DNA of 27,922 nucleotides from Isotricha intestinalis. Lineage: Eukaryota > Ciliophora > Litostomatea > Vestibuliferida > Isotrichidae. Position 1 is the stretch's first letter, and each line of letters begins with the position of its first letter. The translations under genes and the position numbers were made by a program. The notes under the pieces are model-generated. The model was not told the origin of the DNA and searched no databases. It worked only from the letters and a program-made list of their open reading frames with translations. Shown here one piece after another: positions 10,059-19,058 of this stretch. Location of the stretch: the NCBI GenBank assembly GCA_023807065.1, contig JAJJLU010000600.1:1-27922 (forward strand). The letters are read 5' to 3'.

Positions 10059-12236
10059 CTATTCCAAATATTCTTTTTTATAATCACGAAAAACACGAAT
10101 TAATTTTTTTTTAATATCATTTTTAACACAAAAATTTTTACAAAAATTATTTACAATTTTATCAGGATCATCATCTTTATTAAGTTTTAATATTTGTTTT
10201 TTCCCATTTTGTACAAACAATTCAATTGTAATATAATCCTTATCATCTGTAGAATCTTTTTTTTTTTGAGTAGTAAAATCAAAAGGTTCAATATTCATGT
10301 TTTTTATTTTTTCATAATTTTCACCTACTGGTATTTTTTCATTTAAATAATTCTTTTTAAAATTTTTAATGACTCCTTTTCTATAATTTTCAACAAATTC
10401 ATCATATCCTTTTGGTTTCTTTTTGGATTCGAAACTTCTATTTAATTTCTTTTGAGATACTTTTATTATTTTTGGTTTAAATGGATATTCAATTTTTTGT
10501 TTTTTTAAATTTAATTTATTTTGTTCAATAAATTTCTGTTGTTTTTTATCTTTTAAAATTATTGCTTTTTGATATAATCTATCATGAGCATTTAAATTTT
10601 CAATTAAATTATCATCATTTGCTCTTTTATTTATAACTGGCTGAAAAGTACATTGTTCAAATTCAGTTTGTTCTTTTAATTTCTTTATTCTTTCTAAAGT
10701 TTTTTGTCTTAATAATGCTTGTTCGTTGTAATTAATATTTTTTCTCCTGAATATGAGATTATTTTTATCTTTATTAATAATAGGTGACAATGTAATATTT
10801 TTTTCTATTTCCTTAATATCTTTCTCAGCACTTTTTGATAAATTTTTTATATTAATATAAGCAATTCTATTTTTTCTTAAATTCTGAAAATTTTTCACTA
10901 AAGTTGGAATTGACCAAATATCATGGTAAGATATATATCTTTCAGAAATATCAGTTATAAATTCATTATTATCAATAATATTATTTAAGCTTTCATTACT
11001 TAAATTTGAATCCATTCTAATAACTGTTCCATCTTTCATAAATAAAGAAGTTTTTAAAAATTGATTTATTACTTCTGAAGTTTCTTTTATTGAAGTTTTA
11101 TCAGGAGAAGATAATAATATCATAAAATTACAAAAAAAATCACTTTTAATTGTCTTTTCATTGTTAATTCCTTTTAATATAATCCACATTTGTTCTAAAA
11201 ATCTAATTTCTGCTTTTAAACCTTGAGTATCATTATCATTTTCTTTACAATTTTTTAATTTTATTCTGAGATTTTTTATTTCGTTATCTGTTTTATAATT
11301 CTTTGGAGGAAATACTCTAAAAATTCTTAATTCAGTTAATGCATGAGCAACTCCTAAAAAATCTATTTCACCTTTGATTTCATTATTTTGAACTGCTTTA
11401 ACTATTTTCTTTTCAAAATTCTTCAAAATTAATTTTTCTGAATTTTCATTAATAATTTGTTTCCTATTAATTTCTTCATTCCTTTTTATTGAAATATCTC
11501 CTTTTTTTTGTCCGAGTGAACGTTCAGAAGTATTTTTTCCCAAACTTCTGTTTTTAATATTTCTTTTTTTTATTTTAATGATTTTTTCATTATTTTTATT
11601 AAGATGAGGATTATGAGTATATTCATTTTTTCTATTATCATATAATACAGGTTTAAATAAATTTATTACTTCTTCCTCAATAGTTTTTTTAGTGTCTGAA
11701 CTTTCAGTACATTTCAAACTTGAATTTGCATTCTGAGTAGTATTACTTTCTTTTTGAGAATTTTCAAAATTAGTTTTCATAGCAAACGAACCATTATTTT
11801 CTTGTAAATCATTTGCTACTGATTCTTCATTTATTTCTCTTTCTTTTTCTTCTTCTAAAAAATCATTATTTTCACTGTTTTCTAATATTAAATCATCTAT
11901 TTGATTCAAATCATTATTAAAAAACGGTAATTTTGGAGTAGAAGATATATCAGGATTAAATGATCCATCTCTTATAATTTGATTATTTGATATTGAATCA
12001 TTATTATAGTTATTAATTTCATCATTATAATATTCATAATTTTGGTTTTTCAACGAATTATTTTCATAATAATTTTTTTTATCTTCATATTGATTATTAT
12101 TTTCTGAATTATATTCAATATTTTCTCTAAAAGACTCTGTTTTAATTTTTGAATCATAATTTTCTTCTTCATTTAATTTAAAATTATCTTTGATATAATC
12201 TAAATTGTCTTCTTCTTTTGATTCTCTGAGATTCAT
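10059..12236 (-). CDS. Cytoskeletal-type protein with F-x-P-x-I motifs
   Basis: The protein has 725 residues. The first 270 or so are acidic and Asn/Glu-rich, probably disordered. A helical region at about 265-450 begins EIDFLGVAHALTELRIF and resembles degenerate EF-hand-like helices seen in large protist proteins. Then come motifs of the CTFQPVIN type (529-536) and YPFKPKI (584-590) among Lys-rich helices. The C-terminal module at about 668-720 contains YITIELFVQNGKKQILKL, then DDDPDKIVNNFCKNF and a final basic helix. From memory, proteins with repeated C-x-F-x-P-x-I motifs and such a DDP...F tail are common in ciliated protists and often associate with cilia or the cortex; this is inference. 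It is divergent from the centrin-like gene across only 46 bp, which suggests shared control. Exact function unknown. Confidence 0.8.
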   Translation of the reverse strand: MNLRESKEEDNLDYIKDNFKLNEEENYDSKIKTESFRENIEYNSENNNQYEDKKNYYENNSLKNQNYEYYNDEINNYNNDSISNNQIIRDGSFNPDISSTPKLPFFNNDLNQIDDLILENSENNDFLEEEKEREINEESVANDLQENNGSFAMKTNFENSQKESNTTQNANSSLKCTESSDTKKTIEEEVINLFKPVLYDNRKNEYTHNPHLNKNNEKIIKIKKRNIKNRSLGKNTSERSLGQKKGDISIKRNEEINRKQIINENSEKLILKNFEKKIVKAVQNNEIKGEIDFLGVAHALTELRIFRVFPPKNYKTDNEIKNLRIKLKNCKENDNDTQGLKAEIRFLEQMWIILKGINNEKTIKSDFFCNFMILLSSPDKTSIKETSEVINQFLKTSLFMKDGTVIRMDSNLSNESLNNIIDNNEFITDISERYISYHDIWSIPTLVKNFQNLRKNRIAYINIKNLSKSAEKDIKEIEKNITLSPIINKDKNNLIFRRKNINYNEQALLRQKTLERIKKLKEQTEFEQCTFQPVINKRANDDNLIENLNAHDRLYQKAIILKDKKQQKFIEQNKLNLKKQKIEYPFKPKIIKVSQKKLNRSFESKKKPKGYDEFVENYRKGVIKNFKKNYLNEKIPVGENYEKIKNMNIEPFDFTTQKKKDSTDDKDYITIELFVQNGKKQILKLNKDDDPDKIVNNFCKNFCVKNDIKKKLIRVFRDYKKEYLE

Positions 12237-12282
12237 TTTTATATTGTTTAAAAATAATAATTTAAATTTTATTTAGTTTTTT
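12237..12282. promoter_or_regulatory. 46-bp divergent intergenic region
   Basis: The start codons of the 725-aa protein (minus) and the centrin-like protein (plus) are separated by only 46 bp of A/T-rich DNA. Both promoters and both 5' UTRs must fit here or overlap the coding regions. No specific factor site is recognisable. Confidence 0.5.
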
Positions 12283-12855
12283 ATGTCAAGTCAAGATAAT
12301 AAATCAAATATCAACATTTCAAATAAAAAAACAATGCATAACAAAAATAAAAGTTCTGGAAATATAATGAATGATATTGACAGACAAAAAAGAGAAGAAA
12401 TAAAAGAAGTTTTTAATTTATTTGATACAGATAGAAAAGGAGTAATTTTAGGAGGAAATATGAAAATATGTTTAAAAACTTTAGGAATAGAAATAAAGAA
12501 AAAAGAATTAATTCCAATTTTAAAAGAAATGTTTAATAAAGGAATAGAAGATAAATATAAATTTGAAGAATTTTATCAAGTGGCAAAAAAGAAAATTGAT
12601 GAGAAAGATCCTAATGAAGAAATTGAACAACAATTTTATTTATTATGTGATTATAAAGAAAATGATAAAAGAGATAAAGAAGGTTTAACATTAACTAAAG
12701 AATCTCTTACTCAATTGTCGAAAGAAATCGGAGAAACTTTATCACAAGATGAAATTGATGAAATGGTAAATATTGTAGGAGGAGATGCTGGAATTATTAC
12801 AAAAGATAATTTTATATCTTTTATGAGAAATCCATTAGAATATAATATTGACTGA
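12283..12855 (+). CDS. Centrin-like protein with degenerate EF-hands
   Basis: The 190-residue protein has a polar N-terminal tail of about 30 residues and then a centrin/calmodulin-type body (REEIKEVFNLFDTDRKG..., KMFNKG, ISFMRNP). Length, basic N-terminal extension and helix spacing match centrins. The calcium loops look defective. Loop 1 (DTDRKGVILGGN) ends in Asn instead of Glu and has Lys at position 5. Loop 2 around NKGIEDKYKFEE lacks ligands. Loop 3 carries an insertion rich in Lys and Asp. Loop 4 (GGDAGIITKDN) is short of ligands. It is therefore probably a structural member of the basal body or cortical fibre family that binds little or no calcium. It ends in TGA, one of only two TGA stops in the window. 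Confidence 0.85.
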   Translation: MSSQDNKSNINISNKKTMHNKNKSSGNIMNDIDRQKREEIKEVFNLFDTDRKGVILGGNMKICLKTLGIEIKKKELIPILKEMFNKGIEDKYKFEEFYQVAKKKIDEKDPNEEIEQQFYLLCDYKENDKRDKEGLTLTKESLTQLSKEIGETLSQDEIDEMVNIVGGDAGIITKDNFISFMRNPLEYNID

Positions 12856-12961
12856 TTATAATTAACTGTTTAAATTTTAAATTATATTTAAGAAAAATTT
12901 TTTTGAAATTACTTTCATATAATATAATATATTAAATTTATATTTTTAAATAATTTATTTA

Positions 12962-14458
12962 ATGGACAATTACAATTTATCATCAAGAGAACAATCCTCT
13001 TTATATAAACCATCATTTTCTTTACCAAACAACCAAATAAATTTAAATGGAAATGATTTTAGTTTCAGATATCAAGAATCTAATCAACAGAATTCAAGAA
13101 ATGTTTTACATAAAAGAACACCAAATTTAATAAATATATCTTCAAATATAGAACAATTAAAACGTGACAATTCTCCAATGTGTTTTTTAAATTCAAATAA
13201 TAATACAATATCTCCTGAGTTAATGAATATTAGAATGAATTTTGATTTATTAAATCATAAAATTGAAAGATTAAATAATTTATTAAAAGAATCAGAAAAT
13301 GATAATAAAGGTCATAACCATATGAGACCAAATAGTTCAAGTCAATTAAATGAAAATTATAGTAATAATCCAAAATATTTAAATACTATTACAACAAATT
13401 CTACTTTTGATAATAATACTTCAAGAACACAAAATAGTATTTTAAGAACTGATTATTCGCTAAAATTAAATTCAAGTTCAAATAGAAATTCAAGTGTTTT
13501 AAATGAATCAAATGATTTAAAAACTAAATCTTTAAATTATACTCCAATACCTTCAAAAGATATTTTGTCTGTTCATTCAATAAATAATTTATTAACTCCT
13601 CCAAAAAATAAAGGAGTCGATAATTTTACTTATAAAAACAGAAAATTTAATCCTAATAATGATGATTTTGATGATAATAATTATCAAATAAAAGTAAATA
13701 TTAAAACAATAACTCAACCAAATAATGAAAGAATAAAATATAAATCAAAACTTTTAACTGAAGGAGATATATCAGAAATGATTAATAATTTACATGAAAA
13801 AACAAAAGTATTTTCAAATTTTAATTATGATGGATTAGATAGATTAAGAAAATTAAGATTAAATCAAAAAATCAATAATTTTAATAAAAGAATGATAACA
13901 GGAAATTGGTCAAATATAAGAAATAGTTTTGATATAGGAACAAATGCTGTTTCTAATTATTTAAGAAATTATTTTAATAATAAAAAATACTTACCAACTA
14001 AAACACCTGTAAAAGATCTTCAATTAAGTGTTATGAATCAAAATAATATTTTAAATACTGTAAAAGATAATCCTAAAATAAAAGTTAATAAAACTAATTT
14101 TTGTAGTACTACAACATGTAAAAAATGTAGAAAAAATCCAGGTAAAAAAATATTCAATTATGATACTCAATTTGATAATAAAAATTTAATGGATATGGAT
14201 TCTTCTCAAAAAATAAATAATCCTATTCAAATTAAAGATAAAAATATTTTCGATGTTAAAAAGAATAATGATAAATTTAAAAATAATGATATCAATAATT
14301 TAATTAAACAATATAAAGAAAAAAGCAATGAAAATAAAAATTTGTTAAGTTCATTAAATATTGATAAACCAATTTCAAATTTTGGAGGTTTGGAAAACAT
14401 TAAAAATGGTAATTTAAAAGAAAATTATAAGGAAGAATCAAAAAATAGAAAGCAATAG
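12962..14458 (+). CDS. Asn/Ser-rich hypothetical protein
   Basis: A 498-residue protein I do not recognise. Most of it is Asn-, Ser- and Lys-rich and probably disordered. The best-ordered stretch is about residues 265-335 (LLTEGDISEMINNLHEKTK, then FSNFNYDGLDRLRKLRLNQK), which reads as helical and basic. A short Cys cluster, CSTTTCKKCRK, lies near residue 380 and could bind a metal or simply be incidental. There are no membrane segments. It follows the centrin-like gene on the same strand after 106 bp and converges with the STPG gene. Codon use matches the neighbours and the ORF is long for such A/T-rich DNA, so it is very likely real. It ends in TAG. Confidence 0.75.
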   Translation: MDNYNLSSREQSSLYKPSFSLPNNQINLNGNDFSFRYQESNQQNSRNVLHKRTPNLINISSNIEQLKRDNSPMCFLNSNNNTISPELMNIRMNFDLLNHKIERLNNLLKESENDNKGHNHMRPNSSSQLNENYSNNPKYLNTITTNSTFDNNTSRTQNSILRTDYSLKLNSSSNRNSSVLNESNDLKTKSLNYTPIPSKDILSVHSINNLLTPPKNKGVDNFTYKNRKFNPNNDDFDDNNYQIKVNIKTITQPNNERIKYKSKLLTEGDISEMINNLHEKTKVFSNFNYDGLDRLRKLRLNQKINNFNKRMITGNWSNIRNSFDIGTNAVSNYLRNYFNNKKYLPTKTPVKDLQLSVMNQNNILNTVKDNPKIKVNKTNFCSTTTCKKCRKNPGKKIFNYDTQFDNKNLMDMDSSQKINNPIQIKDKNIFDVKKNNDKFKNNDINNLIKQYKEKSNENKNLLSSLNIDKPISNFGGLENIKNGNLKENYKEESKNRKQ

Positions 14459-14592
14459 AAAAGAAAATTAAATATGAAAAAAAAATTAAATAAATTTATT
14501 CCTTTTATTTTTAATTATAATTAATATTTAAACAAAGATAATTTTGGTAGAATAATAAAAAAATTTTTTGTTTAAAGAAAAATGAAAAAATT

Positions 14593-15708
14593 TTAATATT
14601 TTTTATCATAAAAATAATAAGCAGGTCCTGGAGTTTTAAATTGATATTTATTATTATAATATTTCCATCTAGGACTATTAAGATAAAAAATATCTGGTCT
14701 AGCATTATCATTTCCCAAAACACTTTTAATATATTCTAATTCTCTTTCTTCATTTATTTTAAAAGAAGTATAAGGAATTTTACCTTCTTTATATAATTTT
14801 GTTTTATTAATGTCTTCAGGTTTAATATAATATAATGGTAATGGTGATTCTTTATTTATATATGTATTTGTAGTTTCTTCTACTCCTATTATCTTTTGAT
14901 TTTCATTTTTTCTTCTATTTAATAATTTATATTTCATTGGAAAATATTCATCTACTTTTTTTTCTTTTTTCTTCTTTACTTTATTCAATAAATTTTTGGC
15001 TTCTGTTTTTAAAAGAGAAAAATCACTTTGAAATAATTTCTTATGATATAATTCTTTATTAACTTTAACAGGTTCATTTTTCCCTTGAAAATAAGTACCA
15101 GGTCCTGGAAATTTAATATTATATCTATTATCAGAAGAATTAGTAATACCACTATAATCATCTCTTCCTGAATAAGAATTAAAATTTAATTTCTTTTCCT
15201 TAATTAAATCCTCATTTATTTTAACAGGATTATATTTAGTAGGTGAAGGAGTATATAAATTACCCATTTTATAATTAGTGTTAAATTTATAATCTCTATA
15301 TAATCCAGTATATCTTTTTTTATATTTATTATCTTCAATTGCAATATCATAATCTCCAACACCGGGAATTCCATTATAATCAGTTCCAAATCTTTCAGTT
15401 GTATTAGAAAAAGAAATTGATTTATATGGATTTAATAAAAATTCATTTGTTAAATTATATGTTCCTGTTCCTGGAAAAGTTTGAGTATCTGTATAATATA
15501 TATTATTTCTTCCTGATGAAAATCTATTATCTATTGGAGCTTCCGGATATAAAAATATTTCATTTTTTTTTGGGATTGAACCGTAATTACATTTCTTTTG
15601 ACCTGTGTTTATTGTCCCTTTTATTATTCTTGATGGATCATATTTTCTAACACGCTTTTTTGGTAGTGATTGTGATGTTGATTGTACAATTGATGTTTGT
15701 GATTCCAT
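14593..15708 (-). CDS. STPG/SHIPPO-repeat protein (sperm-tail PG-rich)
   Basis: The 371-residue basic protein carries spaced Pro-Gly motifs typical of the SHIPPO (STPG) family: TFPGTGTYNL at about 77-86, GIPGVGDYDI at 113-122, a degenerate TPSPTKYNP at 153-161, KFPGPGTYF at 199-207 and TPGPAYYF at 359-366. The spacing of 35-45 residues between the first copies is usual for the family. Known members (ODF3, STPG, CIMAP-type proteins) bind microtubules, and several lie inside axonemal doublets. I infer a microtubule-associated role in cilia or the cortex. The N-terminal 30 residues are Ser/Lys/Arg-rich. The gene converges with the Asn/Ser-rich gene across 134 bp. Confidence 0.88.
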   Translation of the reverse strand: MESQTSIVQSTSQSLPKKRVRKYDPSRIIKGTINTGQKKCNYGSIPKKNEIFLYPEAPIDNRFSSGRNNIYYTDTQTFPGTGTYNLTNEFLLNPYKSISFSNTTERFGTDYNGIPGVGDYDIAIEDNKYKKRYTGLYRDYKFNTNYKMGNLYTPSPTKYNPVKINEDLIKEKKLNFNSYSGRDDYSGITNSSDNRYNIKFPGPGTYFQGKNEPVKVNKELYHKKLFQSDFSLLKTEAKNLLNKVKKKKEKKVDEYFPMKYKLLNRRKNENQKIIGVEETTNTYINKESPLPLYYIKPEDINKTKLYKEGKIPYTSFKINEERELEYIKSVLGNDNARPDIFYLNSPRWKYYNNKYQFKTPGPAYYFYDKKY

Positions 15709-15836
15709 TTTAATTTTTTTCTAACTGTTAGAATTTTATTATAAAATTTTTATTAAAATTTTATGAAAATTTATTTAATCTCAAGTTAATAATAAAAGAT
15801 TTTTAATATTAAAAAAGAAAAAAATATATTCTATAT

Positions 15837-16712
15837 TTATATATTTTCTTTTTTCTCTTCTTTTTCAATATTCTCGTTTTTAATACTAGTAATATTATTT
15901 TGTGAATTATCTTCTTTTTTTTCATTTTGATTTAACAAAGATTTTGTTTTATCAACAATAATATTAATTCCTTCTTCAGCTTTATGAGTAATACCTTGAA
16001 TAATATTACTATTATATACTTCACTTGATTTTTCAGCAATATAATTACCAGATTTTTGTAATAAATTTATTGCACCAATTCCAGTATCTTTTAATTTTTC
16101 ACTAATATTCATTTCTTCTAAATTTTTACTTAAATCTTTTGTTTTTTCTAAAATTAAACTTCCTGTTGTTTTAATTATATTCCCCATAAAACTTAAAAAA
16201 CTTTCATCTTGTAATTCAATATTATTATTATTTGAAGAACTTATTAAATCATCATTCGAAATTTCATTTGAATTACTTTTAATTTCTAATATTTCAATTC
16301 CTGTTTTTTTATCAGGTTTAATTATTTCTTCATAAATAAAATTTGGATTTAATTCTTTTTCAATTTCATTTTTTAAATTTATTCTATAATAATTAGCTGC
16401 TTTTGATTTATATTTTAAATCAATTGAAGATTTTTCATTGATGTTATATTCACATAAAAAATTTTTAAATTTTTCATTTCCTCCTTTTTTTAAAAATAAT
16501 ATTTGTTTATCATCCCAAGAATCAATTTGAAGAGAACGAATCAAACTAATATTTAAAGGAAAATTTCTATGAATTCCAGCACATTTTAAACAAAGGAATA
16601 TTCCATTATTAATTGAAGCCCATTTTGGTTTTTCTAATCCACAATCAAAACAATATGAATTTGATTCCAAATTTGCTATTTCTTCTATATTAGGATGAGA
16701 GAAAATTTCCAT
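15837..16712 (-). CDS. ArfGAP-domain protein
   Basis: The 291-residue protein has an N-terminal ArfGAP zinc finger: C21, C24, C41 and C44 in the CxxCx16CxxC layout, with W31 (PKWAS), then GIHR whose R49 is the catalytic arginine finger. It is followed by the family segment ISLIRSLQIDSWDDKQI. The finger stimulates GTP hydrolysis on Arf GTPases at Golgi or endosomal membranes. After about residue 125 come polar linkers and, at about 170-265, helices rich in Ser, Gly, Asn and Ile (FMGNIIKTTGSLILEKTKD and similar), which look like amphipathic curvature-sensing helices as in ArfGAP1-type proteins. The tail is Glu/Lys-rich. The organisation suggests ArfGAP1 or ArfGAP2/3 type; I cannot decide which. 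The start is well placed just ahead of the finger. Confidence 0.93.
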   Translation of the reverse strand: MEIFSHPNIEEIANLESNSYCFDCGLEKPKWASINNGIFLCLKCAGIHRNFPLNISLIRSLQIDSWDDKQILFLKKGGNEKFKNFLCEYNINEKSSIDLKYKSKAANYYRINLKNEIEKELNPNFIYEEIIKPDKKTGIEILEIKSNSNEISNDDLISSSNNNNIELQDESFLSFMGNIIKTTGSLILEKTKDLSKNLEEMNISEKLKDTGIGAINLLQKSGNYIAEKSSEVYNSNIIQGITHKAEEGINIIVDKTKSLLNQNEKKEDNSQNNITSIKNENIEKEEKKENI

Positions 16713-17018
16713 TTATTTAAAACAAATTGAATTTAATTTTATAAAATATAAAATATATTTTTGAAAAAAATTAAATTTTTTTCATTACTAAATAAGGAAT
16801 AATTTTTTTATTAAATACATTAAAAAAAAAATAATATCAAATATGATAGATTATTATATATCATATTTAAATACTATGATTAAAGAAATAAAAGAGATAC
16901 ATTAATTTTTTTTTAAGTTAATTGATTATTTATACTATAATTTAAACTTATAATTGTAAAAGATTTCGAATATATATAAATATCAATAATGTCTTTACAA
17001 AACCTATTAATATATTTT
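16713..17018. other. 306-bp spacer with a short inverted repeat
   Basis: A/T-rich spacer between the ArfGAP and kinase genes. I see no ORF and no GC-richer island. The only structure is a perfect 10-bp inverted repeat, AAATATGATA at 16839-16848 and its complement at 16859-16868, with a 10-nt loop. A role in the kinase 3' end or the ArfGAP promoter is possible but unsupported. Confidence 0.5.
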
Positions 17019-18041
17019 TTATTTTTTTGTTTCATCTAATTTTTTTTTTCTCTTTTCCATTTCAGATTTTAATATTTCTCTTTCTTTTTCAAAATCCATT
17101 TTCCCATCTTGAATCCATTTATCATTTTTAATTTCTTCAATAGATTTAATTCTTTCACAAATATTAACATTAAAAAATTTAATAATAAAATCTTTAAAGC
17201 TTTTACTTAATTCATTTGTATTAAAAGGTAAATCATTCCAATAAGAATCATAATTTTTTCTATAGATTTTTTTATAATAAATATCAGTTCTTTTAGAAGA
17301 ATTAAAAGGTTTATAACCACAAACAATAATAAATAAAGTAACTCCTAAAGCAAAAATATCAGATTTAATTGGATCAATTTCTTTATTTAAATAAATTTCA
17401 GGAGGAAAATAACCACCAGTACCATATTTACTAAATCTTAATTCATTATTATTTTGAAATAATTCTGTTGAAAAGCCAAAATCAATTAATTTAAAATTAT
17501 AATTTGAAGAAACTAAAATATTTTGTAATTTAATATCTTGATGTGAAATTCCATTTTTATGACAAATTTCTACAGCATTTAAAATTTGTTTAAATATTAT
17601 TCTTCCTATTATTTCTCCAAATCCTTTTAAATTTTTATCTATATCTATATAATTATATAATAATCCATTATCTACATATTCAAAAATATGATAAAGAACT
17701 TGAACTGATTTTTGGTTTTTTTTCTTTATTAAAATTTCCTTTCCTGAATCAATATATTTTATTATATTTGTTGAATAAGGTAATTTTTTTAATATATGTG
17801 CTTCTTCAATAAACATTTTTTGATCATATGTTTTTTTACATATTTTAAAAGCAAATGGAATTTTTTTTGATGAAGAAGAACTTTCTATTTTTTTTCCACT
17901 ATATACTCTACTTGATAATCCTTTTCCAATTTTACTTATTAAGATATATTTATTTCCTAAAATTCCATATATATTTTGGTTATTTAAATTTATTTGATTC
18001 TTTGATGAAAATATTTCTTTTAATTCCTTTGAATCAACCAT
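17019..18041 (-). CDS. Protein kinase (Ser/Thr), HQD catalytic loop
   Basis: The 340-residue protein is almost entirely a kinase domain (about 31-314) with a short Lys/Glu-rich helical tail. Visible motifs: glycine loop GKGLSSRVYSGK (39-50), ATP-binding lysine K66 in FAFK, helix-C Glu at 79 or 80, catalytic loop HQDIKLQN (167-174) with D169, K171 and N174 present, DFG at 187-189, and PPE (213-215) in place of APE. All catalytic residues are there, so it should be active. The HRD arginine is Gln, making it a non-RD type that may not need activation-loop phosphorylation. The activation segment contains GTGGYFPPE. General similarity is to CAMK/AGC-like protist kinases; no subfamily can be assigned. 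Divergent from the next gene across 104 bp. Confidence 0.92.
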   Translation of the reverse strand: MVDSKELKEIFSSKNQINLNNQNIYGILGNKYILISKIGKGLSSRVYSGKKIESSSSSKKIPFAFKICKKTYDQKMFIEEAHILKKLPYSTNIIKYIDSGKEILIKKKNQKSVQVLYHIFEYVDNGLLYNYIDIDKNLKGFGEIIGRIIFKQILNAVEICHKNGISHQDIKLQNILVSSNYNFKLIDFGFSTELFQNNNELRFSKYGTGGYFPPEIYLNKEIDPIKSDIFALGVTLFIIVCGYKPFNSSKRTDIYYKKIYRKNYDSYWNDLPFNTNELSKSFKDFIIKFFNVNICERIKSIEEIKNDKWIQDGKMDFEKEREILKSEMEKRKKKLDETKK

Positions 18042-18145
18042 TTTTTACTTTTTAATAATTTCGAATTCAAATTGTCATTTATTATTAAATTTTATTATAA
18101 TTATCATTTTTTTATTAAATCATTTTTGTGTGATAATTTAGATAA

Positions 18146-18775
18146 ATGAATATTAATTATAAAGGGAATTATAAATTTAAAGATCCTAAATATTATGAGG
18201 GTGGTGCTCATTTTAAATATTTAGATTTATATAATAAATTAATTGAACTCAAAACAAATGTATTTAATTCATTTGAAGAAAATAAATCAAATATAGAAGA
18301 AAGAATATTAAATGTAAATACTATAGAAGTTTCAAATATAAAATATAAAACAAAAATAAATCCAAAATTTTCTTTTAACAAAAGTTCAAATAATAATCAA
18401 TTAAAAATAACTGAATATTCACATTTAAATCCTAAAATAGAAAATAAAATAATTTTACCAATAATAACTAAGAAAAATCAAAGTAATAAAGAAAATGATT
18501 TAATTAATCTACAAACTTATCAAACATTATATATGGGAAAAAAAAATAAAATTTTCATTTCTCTTAAAAAAAGAGACGATTATAATGATATTTTTCCTAA
18601 TATTAAAAAAAATAATTCTTTGAATTTAAATAGTAAATATAAAAATAATTATTTATCAATAAGATTCCTCACTAAAAATGGGGATTTTTTTAGTGAGTAT
18701 GTAAATTCAAAAAGAGAAAAAATTAATCAAAAATTCAAATTTAATTTTTTGAAAAATAAAATACATCAAAATTAA
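18146..18775 (+). CDS. Hypothetical protein, basic, 209 aa
   Basis: I do not recognise this protein. Its best-ordered part is the N-terminus, residues 1-45, with an aromatic and Gly-rich stretch (KYYEGGAHFKYLDLYNKL) followed by a helix. The rest is Lys/Asn-rich, with short basic motifs such as SLKKRDDYND and RFLTKNGDFFSEY. There is no signal peptide or membrane segment. The length without stops in this A/T-rich DNA and codon use like its neighbours support a real gene. A perfect hairpin-forming repeat lies in its 3' third (18668-18697). Confidence 0.68.
   Translation: MNINYKGNYKFKDPKYYEGGAHFKYLDLYNKLIELKTNVFNSFEENKSNIEERILNVNTIEVSNIKYKTKINPKFSFNKSSNNNQLKITEYSHLNPKIENKIILPIITKKNQSNKENDLINLQTYQTLYMGKKNKIFISLKKRDDYNDIFPNIKKNNSLNLNSKYKNNYLSIRFLTKNGDFFSEYVNSKREKINQKFKFNFLKNKIHQN
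18668..18697. repeat. 11-bp perfect inverted repeat inside a CDS
   Basis: CTCACTAAAAA at 18668-18678 pairs perfectly with TTTTTAGTGAG at 18687-18697 around an 8-nt loop (tggggatt). It encodes part of RFLTKNGDFFSEY, so it is constrained by coding as well. It is GC-richer than most of the region and would form a stable hairpin in mRNA. Confidence 0.7.
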
Positions 18776-19058
18776 TATTTTATTTTTATAAAAACATTTC
18801 AAAATTTTTCATGATATGTATAAAGTATACTTAAAGTATTTTATATAAAATATTTTCTAATACTAATAATTTAGTTTTATCAAATTTAAAAAACAATTTT
18901 TAAAATTATATATATATTTTCATTGATTTTAATCTAAAATAAGTGAATTATATATTTCATTATTTATAAAATTTTTTTCAATTGGAAAAAAATAATTTTT
19001 ATATAAAGTTTTAATTAACTTTTTATTTTTATGTTACAAAATAAAATTATTTTTATAA

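Noticed and set aside
12962..14458. Zinc finger call for the CSTTTCKKCRK cluster
   Set aside because: Only three or four Cys within a low-complexity region and no paired His or Cys further on; too weak to name a domain.
14511..14723. Minus-strand ORF overlapping the STPG gene 3' end
   Set aside because: A frame shadow; the real gene frame shows the Pro-Gly repeats across the overlap.
15417..15650. Plus-strand 77-aa ORF with membrane-like composition
   Set aside because: Antisense to the STPG gene; its hydrophobicity comes from complementing Asn/Lys/Gly codons.
17855..18055. Plus-strand 66-aa hydrophobic ORF
   Set aside because: Antisense to the kinase N-terminus, whose glycine loop lies in the other strand.
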